Notes: generated from the letters alone by a model not told the origin. 64,000 bases of DNA from Aspidapion aeneum (GCA_963576565.1 OY755044.1:51591847-51655846), one strand, 5' to 3'. Counted from the first letter of the stretch, positions 23,319 through 35,687 are shown. Made by a program: numbers and translations.

Positions 23319-24840
23319 TAAACGTATTTGAAACAAGACAAATATTAAACACGATCTTCTCGCACAAATTTGCTGTTAACCTTCAGATACACCGTAACAA
23401 GGCTTAGCTAATCCTCTCTTTGTTGTGTTGTATGTGAGGAACAAGGAGTTAATCGCGATTAAACACAAATAGGCGCTTAAGTGCATTTGAGGGTAAATCG
23501 TGTATAATTTTCAGAAGATATCATTACCGAATACTGATTTTGGTAATAAGAAAGCAGCATTTTTTGCTTTTTTAGTTGAAAAGATGCACTTGTCCGATAA
23601 ACTATTACTTGGTTTCTTTGCAATTTACCAAACTTGGGAAGATTAAGTACTCTATTACCTCCCTTTGTATGCGCCGGTGTTCTTAATAATAGCAAATAAA
23701 AATTTAATTTAACGTTCCTTTCAATATAGTCTCAATTTAAGTGCAGGCAGCCTGCAGACCAAACATGTTTAGATGCGTCCTGCAGGCCGGTTGCCCCGCT
23801 TTGTATACCCAGCCAGATCCAGCCAGGATCAAACAAATGAAAAAATAAGCGGGCAACGTTCGAAATTACGTAAAAATGCACCCCTCATATTCTCACTAAA
23901 GATTTACCTGCGTGAAACAAATAAAGAAAAAATCCCAAACTCACAAAGAAGGGTGATTCTTGAGCGCAAAGTGTAACGTTCGAAATTACGTAAATTGTCT
24001 CAGACTGATCACTGAATATTTAACTGTGTGAAACAAATAAAGAAGAACATAATAGGTATCACCGAGTAGCTTATTCTTGATCGCAGAGCCTTCAACTTTC
24101 ATTGATAAATGCAAAATCACTAATATTTTTAGGCTGTATAGTTTAGTATAGTCGCCAAATGGATTCATTCATGGTTTTAAATTAAAAGGACTAAATAAAA
24201 AGTCCGAAATTCTCATCCCAACTTGGTAGCGGCCATTTAATTAGTCCTTGTCTGTACCTACCTACTATTTTTTTAAAAGCTTTGTATAATTTTTTTTTAG
24301 CTTACCAACTTATTGTTCTCAAAAAAATGCGATATTCTGTCTCATAAAACATTTTCGTATAATTTCAAAAACAATGATGAATAAATAAAAAAGTCCGCCA
24401 TTTTGGATCTGCCATTTTGTTTTTTTAAAGTTTGAGTTAAAAATTGTGTTAAATGACCTCAAGCAATGTAATATTTCAAGTTTGAGACAAATCGGTTGGT
24501 AAATAAGAAAATCCGCCATTTTGGATCCGCCATTTTGATTTCTGGATCCGCCATTGTTGTAATAAAAAACGTAAATTGTAGTATTACCAGGTTACCAAAC
24601 ACTACAACTACCAAGATTCAACAGTCGACTTAATGGATTTAACTTTACTTAACAAAAACAAATTTCAAATAAATTAGTTAAAAAATGGAAATCTTGACGA
24701 TGTTAGTACGATAAGATATCCGTATCAATTAAATATCACTATTTGCAAGAATCAATCTAGCAGAAAAATGCAGAGGTAAATAAATAAAGAAGAGTTTTTT
24801 CTAGATTATAATGAAATCGCTGATCGTGAATTATTTGGAA
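23319..24840. other. Non-coding stretch with a diverged tandem duplication
   Basis: A unit of about 116 bp starting ACGTTCGAAATTACGTAAA near 23857 is repeated at 23972, each copy holding GTGAAACAAATAAAGAA. At 24385-24560 the motif ATCCGCCATTTTG recurs about five times. No gene. Confidence 0.5.
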
Positions 24841-26215
24841 ACTCATTTTTCTATTGGGGGAAGGAGAGGGTGGGGGTAGAGGTAGAAATATATTTTTTGT
24901 TTGGGCTGTATTGCCATCGGACCTTTATGCATATACCAAATTTTATAAAAGTCATTTGAAGTGAAGTGTGTCAAAAACGCATTTTTTATGGAAGGGGGTG
25001 GGGGGTAGGGGTGGGAGGACATTTTTTCATTATTGCTGTATTGTTATCGGACCACTATATGTTTACCAAATTTCATCCAAATCGGATAATGGGAAGTGTG
25101 TCAAAAACGCATTTTTCTATAGATGAGGGTGGGGGTAGGAGTGGTAGAATTTTTTTTTTCAATGTTGTATTGTCATCGGACCACTATATGTATACCAAAT
25201 TTCATCCAAATCGGATAATGGGAAGGGTGTCAAAAACGCATTTTCTATGGAAGGGGGTGGGGGTAGGGGTGGGAGGATATTTTTTTCTTAATGTTGTATT
25301 GTCATGGGACCACTACGTGTGTACCAAATTTCATCCAAATCGGATAATGGGAAGGGTGTCAAAAACGCATTTTCTATGGAAGGGGGTGGGGGTAGGGGTG
25401 GGAGGATATTTTTTTTTTAATGTTGTATTGTCATCGGACCGCTATGTGAATACCAAATTTCATCGAAAGTGTGTCAAAAACTCATTTTTCTTTGAAAGGG
25501 GGTGGGGGTAGAGGTGGGAGGATATTTTTTTCTTAATATTGTATTGTTATCGGATCACTATATGTATACCAAATTTCATCCAAATCGGATAATGGGAAGT
25601 GTGTCAAAAACGCATTTTTCTATAGATGAGGGTGGGGGTAGGAGTGGTAGGATTTTTTTTTTCAATGTTGTATTGTCATCGGACCACTATATGTATAGCA
25701 AATTTCATCCAAATCGGATAATGGGAAGGGTGTCAAAAACGCATTTTCTATGGAAGGGGTGGGGGTAGGGGTGGGAGGATATTTTTTTTTTTAATGTTGT
25801 ATTGTCATCGGACCACTATGTGAATACCAAATTTCATCCAAAATCGGATAATGGGAAGTGTGTCAAAAACTCATTTTTCTATGAAAGGGGGTGGGGGTAG
25901 AGGTGGGAGGATATTTTTTTCTTAACATTGTATTGTCATCGGATCACTATATGTATACCAAATATCATCCAAATCGGATTACCGGATGTGTGTCAAAAAC
26001 AAATTTTTCTATAGAAGGTGGTGGGGGTAGGGGTGGGAGGATATTTTTTTCTTATTGTTGTATTATCATCGGACCACTATGTGTATACAAAATTTTATCC
26101 AAATCGGATAACGGGAAGTGTGTCAAAAACACATTTTTCTATAGAAGGGGTGGGGGTAGGGTAGGGTAGGATATTTTTTTCTTAATGTTGTATTGTCATG
26201 GGACCACTACGTGTG
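24840..26215. repeat. About 126-bp tandem array, 11 units
   Basis: Each unit has GGGGTGGGGGTAGGGGTGGGAGGATATT, then TGTATTGTCATCGGACCACTA, then CCAAATTTCATCCAAATCGG and GTGTGTCAAAAACGC. Unit length is close to a multiple of three, so open frames (24966-25511, 25502-25768, 25891-26169) pass through. These frames are by-products of the period, not genes. The array starts and ends in partial units. Confidence 0.85.
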
Positions 26216-26384
26216 TCAAACACGCTTCACAAGATTTGATAGATAGTTAGTTAGACAGAACATCTGAAGCTAAATAAAAGCTTGTAAAAAAAATTGCGTA
26301 AAGGATTTTTTAAAGATGTTTTTATATAAATAATATATTATATTTTTCATCTAGACATTTTATCAAAAAAAAAAAATTTTAGTC

Positions 26385-26520
26385 CGGCGTCGAGTTGGCC
26401 GGCGCCCAGTTGGCGGCGCCGAGTTGGCCCGGCGCCCAGTTGGCCCGGCGCCCAGTTGGCGGGGCCGAGTTGGCGGCGCCCAGTTGGCGGCGCCGAGTTG
26501 GCGGCGCCTAGTTGTCCTAG
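26385..26520. repeat. GC-rich minisatellite (CAGTTGGCGGCGCC)
   Basis: Ten or so units of 11-17 bp built from GTTGGC and GGCGCC. Base composition is extreme against flanks that are mostly A and T. Confidence 0.8.
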
Positions 26521-26529
26521 ACCGGAATA

Positions 26530-27011
26530 TAGGGTAAGTGTACATATTATCGATAGTGTAAGTAATTGACTCGTAGGCAATAAAAAATTATTCTGAACTA
26601 CTAACGAGCTGATTTTTTTTCTTGGATAAAATCAAGTGTCTATTTTACTAAAATTATGTTTTTTATGTTTATTTTTAGCCATAATAAAAAAAAAAAAAAA
26701 AACGTCAAAATGTCCCTTATATCGACACTTTTAAAAATAAAGGGTCCATGTTATCGACACAAAATTGAACTTATTACCGACAAATTTTTTTTACTGAATA
26801 TTTTTGTTTTATTTAATATAATCAACAAGTACCTATATTAAATAAAAAAAATTTGCAGCCGAAAATATCGTATTATTATAAATTTGTTAAGTTAACATCT
26901 TATTTTACAAAGTGGTTACGAATCTGCCTAACAAAATTTGAAGTATCTAGATGTAATAAAAGAGTGTCATAGAGATGTAATAAAAGAGTGCCATTAACTT
27001 AAAACTAATAT

Positions 27012-27056
<45 letters not shown>

Positions 27057-27770
27057 CAGACTGCTTTCCTAATTAACAATAACAAAAATAAACATAAGTA
27101 AATAAAATCGGGAAATACGTACTTTATACAAACAATTTTAATAAACATTTGATATTTATTTTGTACCTTATTCTTATCAAAACAAAACTCATTTCTGTAA
27201 GTAGGATAGAGGATTTACACAAAAACATAAACTTCATCGACTGTATATAAACCTCTTATTTTTAATTTGTGGTTCTTTAATTTTTCTAAAAATAAAGAGA
27301 TCCTTAATATCGACACAACAGAGGGTTATATCGACACTTTAGTTTAATTTAACATACTGTAAATGCTATAAAAATAAACACATTGTCAACTAAAGATCTC
27401 AGAAATGATTTTGCTATAATAAAATATATTTTTAATATTTTTTTTATTAAAAATATAAAGCTTAAAAAAGTAAATTTTTGTAACCACACCTTAGGATGTA
27501 ATATCAACACAAATTTGCACAATCTATCGACATACGAATGAACCTTTTAACGACACACAAATTTTCTTTAATATAACACAAAAACTATAAAAAAAAGTGT
27601 ATGTCGATATTATATCGGTACATCAAAAAAACTTTTCTGTTTTTTAAACAAAATTAAAAAAAAACACCCGACTTATGTAAATAAAAAAATGAATTTAAAA
27701 ATTTCTATGTAAGAACCTTATTATCGAAGGTAATGTCGACATTTTGTTCATGGGTAAGATAAGCTACATA
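26530..27770. repeat. AT-rich region with scattered TATCGACAC motifs
   Basis: Variants of TATCGACAC, TATCGACA or CGACAC recur about every 50-150 bp on the plus strand (for example near 26717, 26752, 27309, 27333 and 27528). No gene is visible. It could be the non-coding body of an element whose transposase binds this motif. Confidence 0.5.
27014..27053. repeat. (AT)n microsatellite
   Basis: An uninterrupted run of about 40 bases of alternating A and T. Confidence 0.9.
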
Positions 27771-28135
27771 CAACCGACAGTCCATTTTTTGGATAAAAAA
27801 ATCGATTTCTTTTTGTTTTTTTTTTAAATAAAATTTAACCCTATCCTAACAACCAGAATCAATTTTTTTATACGTAAATATAAAATTATTTTAGTTATAT
27901 TAGTTCAAATCTTAACCTTAACACCATTAACAAGCGAACCGACAACATGAAGCACTTTTCGTCAACTGTCACAATTTCCCGCTTATTTTTCGAGAGATGT
28001 AGTGGAGATATGTTTTATGCAGTGCTGCCAACATGTGCACAAATAATGACTTTTTTTTGTAAAATAGACTTTATTCAGTTGCAAGGTACCCGGATCTTAT
28101 TATTTAAAACAAACCGAAAAACTGTCAATAATATG

Positions 28136-28205
28136 TAGGGGAAGTCCGGGCAAAGTGAATACGCTGGGCAAAGTGAATACCCCGGGCAAAGCGAATTCTC
28201 TCCAT
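28136..28205. mobile_element. Terminus of a pogo-type element
   Basis: TA followed by GGGGAAGTCCGGGCAAAGTG, then two more GGGCAAAG copies. The layout matches the ends of elements F (42100) and H (51491, 52836): TA, a G-rich start, then repeated internal motif. No matching right end was found nearby. Confidence 0.5.
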
Positions 28206-28329
28206 CGCTACCGGACGATGAGATCACGGTTTGTCGCGTATTAACAACAAGTTCAGCCACCGCATCTCAGTTCCAGGCAAACATTTGCATAAGGGGCCGA
28301 CTCGCGCCGATATTTTCGTGCTGGAGTAA

Positions 28330-30000
28330 AGGTTTTAACAAAAACTTTTTTTTATCATTTAAAGTGATCTTTGGTACAGGCCTAAAATTCTCCAAAATAG
28401 CATGAAATTATGCTTATTTATAGTCAAAAATCGATCATTTTCATATCATTTTTTTAATAGGAAATTGTTATCTGTTTCAATCGGGGAAGAATTTTGGTCC
28501 TACAAGGGACATTCCTCTAAATAAATAAAAAATAAAAATACAAAAAATTGCAGGTCATCTGGTAGGAAAACGTGTATTGTTAAACCCTTACAAGACCAAC
28601 AATTGCCGCTTTTGTCATCAATAAAGTGGGGCCCTCTGCTGGTCGCTAAGAATTATTTTTAAAGCAATAGCAATATCCTTGTCTTTTCGGTTTTTTACGA
28701 AACCGGACCATCAGAGCCGCAGCTAGCATTTTTGGCGCCCGAGGCAGCATTTAAAATTTTTAGTCCCTTTCACCCCTTGATAGAGGTTTTACGAAATCAA
28801 AATGGTAAATTATATTTGACATTCTCATATACTTTCCGCACTGTTTTTGAATTGAGTTGTTTGGTATGGAAAGTGGCACGTTTTCGTCTTCACATTACAC
28901 ACTAAAAAATAGGGCGGACTATAAACAAACAAATTGTGTGTAAGTGATTGGAAGAAAATATAAACATTTGCACGTGTATAAGTACCGGTCTTTTTTTTTT
29001 TAAATTTATATATCTTATACATGAGGAGGTTAATTAGACATTTTCACCTTAACATTGTTAACTCCTAGAGAATGAGCCAGAAATCGAACAAAATGTTCGA
29101 AAAAGGGCTGTTTCTATAAGGCTTAACCCGTGTTTGAGGTTGCTATGTGTAATTTTAAACAGTGAGACCAACATTGTTTACTGGACGCTATTTCCTGAAT
29201 ATGTACAGGGGTGCCACAAAATACCCATAAAAATACTTTAATTACCTGTCTAAAAATCACTGCTTATTTAGCATTAATTGAATATACATAATTCCATCCA
29301 CCCTTTTGACAGTTTTTTAGATCAATATAATGGCACAGATTTTTAAGGGTAAGAGTCTCGCCGATATTCTACAGTTCATATCATTATTTTTGAGATAACT
29401 TTTTACAACTTTTTTTCGTTGGCCTATGCTATTTGTTATGGTAAACAGCTGATAACTGTCAAAAAGTTATCTCAAAAATAGTGTAAATGTAGTTTGTGGT
29501 TGTTTAGAAATACACGGTTTTCTCCAAGACGGCTACAGATTTTTACAAAAACTTTCCTTAATTATTGAAAGTAATCTTTTGTCTAGGACCAGAATTATTT
29601 TTAAGTTTAAACAAAATTTCAAAAATTAGGTAAAATTATGCTTAAATCTAGCCACAAAGCGACAATTTTATAATAATTTTTTTTATAGGAAATAGATATT
29701 TGTTTTAAACGAGGAAGAATTTTCGTCTTACAGGTGATATTCTTCTAAATAATAAAAAAAATTGTTAAAATAAAATGGCATCTGGGACGTTTAAAACGCT
29801 TACAATTTATAAAATGTTCGTATCCTCTCTTCCTTTGATAGGGGTTTTACTAAATTCAAAATTACAAATTGTTTTTTACACTCGCGTGCGGAAAATACTG
29901 ACTTGTGGCAATTTTTTTGGATGAGTTTGGTACGGAAAATGGCACTTTTTGACACTGTCGTATTTTCACATTATTTAGTAATCTTTTAATATTTTTGTTA
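28330..30000. repeat. Diverged tandem duplication, about 1.2-kb spacing
   Basis: 28330-28930 aligns in direct orientation with about 29535-29985. Shared landmarks are ACAAAAACTTT, AATTATGCTTA, GGAAGAATTTT.GTC, GATAG.GGTTTTAC and TTTGGTA.GGAAA.TGGCAC. Between the copies is a 20-bp hairpin (29387-29406 with about 29459-29482). No gene was recognised in either copy. Confidence 0.6.
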
Positions 30001-30073
30001 CTGTGTATATATAAGTTCAAATAGGTTGTATGTGAATTGTCAATGTATCTACGGCGTGTTTTTAATATAATTT

Positions 30074-30483
30074 GTTTTTTATCAAAACCGACGGGTGATC
30101 AGCTGAACCAAATTTGTACACCTTCCTACAGGACTTTATTAAATTTTTGGTCTTATAGTGTCCTGTATAGTCCTGACTGACAGGCGCCCATAAAAACATT
30201 CGCGACCCACAAAACAAAAAACGTCTTAACTCTCGTTTTTCTTAGAGAGCCGATTTGCCTTTGCCGGCCTCCCTACTTAATCATGCTTAGGGCACTCCTT
30301 AGGCGCCAGTACCCTCGGGGTCCTGTATAGTCCTGTGGAAATCTTGCGGAAGTCCTGTGGAGTCCTGTAGAGGTCCTGTGGAAGTCCTGTATTGTCCTGT
30401 GGAGTCCTGTGGAAGGCCTGTATAGTCCTGTAGAAAAATTTGTACACCTACTGTGGGCAGCTGATCACCCCTCGATAAAAACA
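30074..30483. mobile_element. MITE with GGTGATCAGCTG ends and an internal GTCCTGT array
   Basis: Left TTTTATC...GGGTGATCAGCTG and right CAGCTGATCACCCCTCGATAAAA are inverted copies, each followed inward by TTTGTACACC and CTACAGG. The interior right half (30315-30435) is an 11-12-bp array of AGTCCTGTGGA/AGTCCTGTATA. No coding potential. Confidence 0.7.
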
Positions 30484-31290
30484 CACTATTGGATTTTTGT
30501 TTTTCTTTTCGCTCTTAGAAAAACAATTATTCCTAACGCTTGCAATAATTTTCCACACTTAACGAGTCTGTCCCGCGCGGAAAAAGGATTTTCTGCTTTT
30601 GCTAGGAAAATTTCTATTTTTGTGATGGTTTCTCAAAAAAAACTATTTTGCTTTTTTGGAGTACATATACACATTTGATCTACGGTAGCGATAGATAAAG
30701 TATAACTTTTGGTACAATGTTAGAAGAGGATGATTAATTTAAACATATTCCTTTTTGTAGATAGCTACAAACGGATCAAATCGTCAAACGTTTAGGGTAT
30801 TTTTCAAAGGATTGGCCCTGTGCTTTATCTATAAATTATTCAGCTGTATTTCTATAATTAGCTGATCAATTTAAAGCTGATCTCAGCGCACAATTCTGGT
30901 ACCGTGCCGGGCCAAGTTTTTACATGATATAAAATATCAAATAATGATGAATAAAAACACCATTAGTTAGGTCTATGAAAAAAGGACTTCTGACAAACGA
31001 ATTAAATGAATCAGTGTGGAATTTTTGTTTAGCATTTTCGACAGATTGTGATAAAAAAAACCCATGTAAGCTTTTCAAAACATTTATTGAAACTAAAATT
31101 GAATTTAGTTGAGAGTTGTATTTAGGACACAAAAATATTCTGCTACTGGTCAGAATTTATCAATACACTTAGGATTTTAGTTTCTTTTTTTAAATATAAT
31201 TTTAAACTTTAGCTTGTGTATGTTTGAAGCTACTCTCTCTAGAATTGCCCATATATAGTATACCACAAAGTTATTAAGATTTTTTAATGA
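30484..31290. other. Non-coding, nothing recognised
   Basis: AT-rich sequence between the MITE and the YqaJ exon. No repeats or proteins I can name. Confidence 0.4.
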
Positions 31291-31299
31291 TGATATTTC

Positions 31300-32360
31300 T
31301 AATTTCCATATTTCTTGTTTTTCTTGGGTCCACGATTTCTTCTCATTATTTGGCAAAATTTTTCATTTTTATTAATTATTTCATATTTTATGCCTTTCGG
31401 TGTACAAACCGCAAAATAACAAATTTTCCTTTTAGTAACTAACAACTGGCCCTGTACCTGATAATACCATTTATAATTTTTGTTTATTTCTCCATTAACT
31501 TTCCAAAAGGTAATTTTTCTTTTAGTTACTCCTTCTTCGGGGGTTAAGTCTTTAGCACTGAAAGGGCATTTTACCTCTACGACTCCTTCTTTTTCAATAA
31601 GACCATCCAGGGTTGCAGCTAAGAAATCATTTTCTTGGTCTATAAATAAACCTGAAGGTATTATCTTTTTTTAAATAATTAATTCAAGAGAATTGATTGC
31701 TTCTTTTTCGTGATTTTTTCCCCACTCGACACTTTTTGCTGTAAACATAGTAGGATACAAAAGTTTTTCCACCAATTTTTTTGTATCACCTTTGCTTCTA
31801 GAGCCAAATTTTGCACAAACCAAACCAAAATTTGAAGCTGTAATCCGTTTCTTCCTCTCTAAATGCCACAAATCGGAAAAACTTTGTTCTCTGGTCTGTG
31901 CCTCTATTATTTTGATTTCGTCTGCTGTTTTTTTTTAGTTTTTGTAAAAAATTATTTTTTTCGGTCTCAAATTCCGCTTCGCTTATATCAGGCTTTTGAT
32001 ATTCATCCCCATAATCTTCATCAGATTTTTTGTCTTTGTAAAAAAATATTTTTTTTGGTTTTACTTTCTTTGCATAAGCCTTTTTAAATTCCAATTTTTT
32101 AGTAGCAATGGAAGGACTAGTTCCATTATTTAAATATTTCTTAATGGAATAAATAGGTTTTCTTGTGTTATGAGCTACAACCGCAGCCGTACATCGAGCC
32201 TGATATGAACCCCTTTGGCAATAATTAACCCTCTTACCGCCGATAAATTTGGCAATTATTGAATTAAAATTTTCCACCACATTACTATCTACATCATGAA
32301 TAAGGCTGTAACAATTTCTAATCAGGTGGTTCAAAAAATTTTGTAATTTTTCGTACAAGC
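31300..32360 (-). pseudogene. Exon 8: YqaJ-like viral recombinase/nuclease domain
   Basis: The exon opens after TTTTTTATAG with the segment containing VVENFNSIIAKFIGGKRVNY and RGSYQARCTAAVVAHNT. After a frame slip near 31880 the nuclease begins RKKRITASNFGLV. It contains SVEWGKNHEKEAINSLE, ATLDGL (catalytic aspartate), VVEVKCPF (catalytic E-x-K) and WYYQVQGQL. All active-site residues of the PD-(D/E)xK fold are present. A TAA at about 31674 interrupts the domain. The C-terminal region degrades after about 31400. Confidence 0.85.
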
Positions 32361-32699
32361 CTATAAAAAAACAACATTTTATACGTACTACAACCAGTGC
32401 AGGTGAATCAAACTAAAAATTTCAGACTAAATAAATGGATACATGACGGATCTGACACTTTCTTAGCTAGCCTATTATCACACTTCAACTGAAGCCATAA
32501 TAATATATTAGCCTTGAAAACAGTTTTTTGTTTTGTAAATATCTCAGAGACTAAAGCTCCTTCCTACAAAGTTTTTGGTTATAACACGAATTATTGAGCA
32601 AAATATAGTACATTCCTACTACATTCCGAAAACAGTGTATTGCTACGATGATCCGTTAAAAAGTTACCATTTTTAAAATTTTTAATTGTCAAAAAACTG

Positions 32700-32885
32700 T
32701 CATTAGCATTACTGGATTTTGACCAATATCTAATTAACTCGTAAGGGTGTCGAACACCATTTTACCTGAAAATTTTATGAAAATCGGTTTAGCGGTTTAG
32801 GACCTATCGTGTTACGGACAGAAATAATATACACACACACAGACAGACATCACGACGATATTGCTAGGATAGGTCAAAATACATC
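32700..32885. repeat. Small dispersed-repeat fragment with the AAATCGG motif
   Basis: GAAAATTTTATGAAAATCGG, AGCGGTTTAGGACCTA and (AC)n/CAGACAGACA follow one another, an order also seen in E1 and E2. Intronic; no gene. Confidence 0.4.
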
Positions 32886-33080
32886 CAAATAACACATTTT
32901 TGGCGTTATCTGAAAAAAAAAAAATTTCTCGAAAATAATACCTTCTCTAGCCATTCCTACGCGGGCTAGGAAGGTAAAAATGTCAGTCAAACGTTTACTC
33001 TCTGAAAGGAAAAAAGTTCCTCCGAGAATGTAATTAGTAGTAAATAGGTATAAAAGAATCTGTATTGATCCGGTAAATAC

Positions 33081-33290
33081 CAGTGGCGTGTCGTATAGGG
33101 GGCCAAGGGGGGCGAACGCCCCCCGCCCCCTCTGCGCTTGGCGCCCTTGGCGTCTTTTGAGAAAACAATAGAATTAATAGTGTTATGATTTTAAAAGAAG
33201 GTTTGTAATTTATTTAATTCCCATACCTATATTTGCGCCCTTTAACGTATTCGCCCCCCCCCCCGCCCTTTTATCCACGACACGCGACTG
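33081..33290. mobile_element. hAT MITE, 210 bp, 8-bp duplication
   Basis: Terminal repeats CAGTGGCGTGTCG and CGACACGCGACTG are flanked by GTAAATAC at 33073-33080 and GTAAATAC at 33291-33298. An 8-bp duplication with CAGTGGC ends is the hAT signature. It lies in the intron between exons 7 and 8 and contains a C-run. Confidence 0.9.
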
Positions 33291-33946
33291 GTAAATACTA
33301 GGATAAAAAAGCATTTTTATTTGCCCGTACCAGTATTATTATCGAACTGCGCATGTGCAGAATCATTATACCAATACCCTACGTGGAACGGATAGCTGCG
33401 GCATTCGTAGGGTATTACTGGCCCTAACGCATCCAAACCCATTTCTCTGTTTTTTGGTTTTCGAAGGTTAGGTTGTGTCGTCCAAAACGACAGGGTTGTA
33501 ACTGCATTTTAAGGAAATCTGAGATAATCCTCTTAAAGTAAGAATTCTTTAGTTGTGAATAAATTTAATATCATATTGATAGTTACACTCAATCTATATG
33601 GTTTTTGAGTTTTGAGGAGACAAATTGATCAACTAGAAGTAATAACTCTACTTTTTAACTTTTTTTACCAAATAACTTATTAGAATTTGTTACGGATAAT
33701 AATAACTGTACAAAAATATAGTACTGCTTTTTTACCCTACTATGTTATTATAATTTACCGCATTTATACGTCACACTCAAACCGAGTGTAGGTAAAGTGT
33801 TTAAATATAATTTAGTGTACCAAACTTCCTACACTTAATTGCCAGAAAAATTAGTTTAGAATTTGTTTAAATGTTTTTTTAAATTTAGGATATTAAAATT
33901 AATAGGTAGTTTTATTCACTAGGTTTTGAGTGTTGATACTACATAC

Positions 33947-34169
33947 CTGATTCCAATTTTAAATCAGCCAATACACTTCCGTCTTTTTTAAATTCTTCAT
34001 CACAAAAGTATCCCAATTTTTGACAATATTTATGTTCGCCAAATACATGGCTTAATGAGTTTTCAAGGTCCAACTTCAGAAGCTTAAGTTTTTCCTCAAA
34101 AGAAACATTTTGTCTCTTTTTGTAATCGATAGCTTTTGTAACAGCATGTCTTAATCTTAGCTGATTTTT
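33947..34169 (-). pseudogene. Exon 7 of the Mutator/YqaJ gene
   Basis: Open without stops: it includes NQLRLRHAVTKAIDYKKRQN and NSLSHVFGEHKYCQKLGYFC. The acceptor is TTTTTTTATAG and the donor GTATGT. Its last base joins exon 8 in phase to give ESGLYEKL. The H-K-x-C pattern resembles the conserved cysteine/histidine region after the DDE core in this family. Confidence 0.7.
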
Positions 34170-34494
34170 CTATAAAAAAATATTTGATATTTTTTACTGC
34201 CTGCAGAAAAACAAAACAAAAAACTGTCTTGAGCCTAAAAACAGCTTCATTTTATCACATTTTTAAAAATTGAAAAGCAGAGAAAGGTGCGACTTTGACA
34301 ATATTTAAATAACTTAGTGACCTATACCAACTTGATTTGACATTATATGGTGCACAAAATTTTGCCGTACGAAATCACTACAAATTTTACACACTGTTAA
34401 CAATGAGCAAAATAGTAGTTTCTGCACGCTTGGAAAAAATATATTGCCTCATAGTGAACTAAAAAAAACGGAGCTGCAAATTTGGAAAAATAAC

Positions 34495-34876
34495 CTTTAG
34501 GTACGTCTATTTGTTTCCTTAGAACCAAAGGACCTGCATTTTTCTCTTTTGCAAATCTCTGATTTTTCGTACATAATTCCGTAAAAGGTGGTTACGACAT
34601 TCTATTTTTCTAACCACGATGCCATTATCTTTGTAAGGATCAGAATCTAAGATTTTTTTTGTACGTATTGCTGTCACCATCCGCTATTAGCTTATTATAG
34701 ATTAGGCCATGCTGAGCTATGCTAGTACAAAAACCTTCTTTTAGGATATCCCCTTCCATACTTGAAGAGGACCCTTGAAAATTTTTAAAGCATTTATGTT
34801 CTCCTGGTGTTTCATCCTTATTTTCAGCTATTTTACAAATTGAACAAAATTTGTTTTTAACACCAATAAAGAGAAC
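34495..34876 (-). pseudogene. Exon 6: Mutator-like transposase core, second acidic block
   Basis: Starts after TTTGTTTTTAG with VLFIGVKNKFCSICKIAEN and reaches GSSSSMEGDILKEGF and KLIADGDSNTYK, the likely second catalytic aspartate. After a frameshift in an A-run (about 34655) it continues with KIECRNHLLRNYV, the C-x2-H motif of Mutator transposases. A second slip lies near 34560. Confidence 0.75.
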
Positions 34877-35687
34877 CTAAAAACAAATTTTCATTGGGAT
34901 TATAAACAGATATTTAATTTATATAATGGTTCCAAGAAGATCTACAACAACAAATAGGAGGTATTGAAATGCAAACCTTACGGCAGTCTCGGACAAACAA
35001 TGCGCAATACCCTAGAACTTGTTTTTTTTTACTAGGTATCATATTGGAGAAAGGGGAACCCTCTCCATTTAGGCTAAAACACCCTGAAGAGGATTACAGT
35101 AGAATCGCGCTAGTGTGAATACGAAAAAAATCTGCATTATTATCAACTTTTAAATGCAACTTATTGACAAATACTACAAATATGAATTTTTATGAAACTT
35201 CAAAATTTACATATCATTAGGTAAAATACGATGTTATTTTAGGCCGAACTTATTTAGTTGGCCATTAAGTGGCTACTGCTCGAACTCAATATTTCTTAGG
35301 CTCTAACACCTATGTTGTTTACTTCTGACTATAATGTAACCACTTTAAGTGATTCTAAAACATACTTAACTGCAACTTTTTCAGGTCTCTTGATTTCGTT
35401 CTCAGATTCACCTTCCAGACTTACCTCTGGGAGCAAGAAATAAAAACTTGCCAAAATGGTACTAGTATTTACCACAAAAAACGAATTAAAACTAAGTAAT
35501 TCTCGGTAATTCCCCTAAATCTTACTATTTGATTAACACCTCCTTTCCGTTTTTATACGATCGAGATTCGTTACTCTTTATACTACTATAATACATTGAT
35601 CCTCACAATTCACACTACTGGGAGGTTCACACAAGCGTGTGTTAACACCAGCGCGAGTCTACTGTACAAACATTTTTTAAAAAATAC

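Noticed and set aside
24966..26169. Long open frames in the 126-bp array as a repeat protein
   Set aside because: Frames follow from the unit length, differ in start and end between adjacent units and have no known domain.
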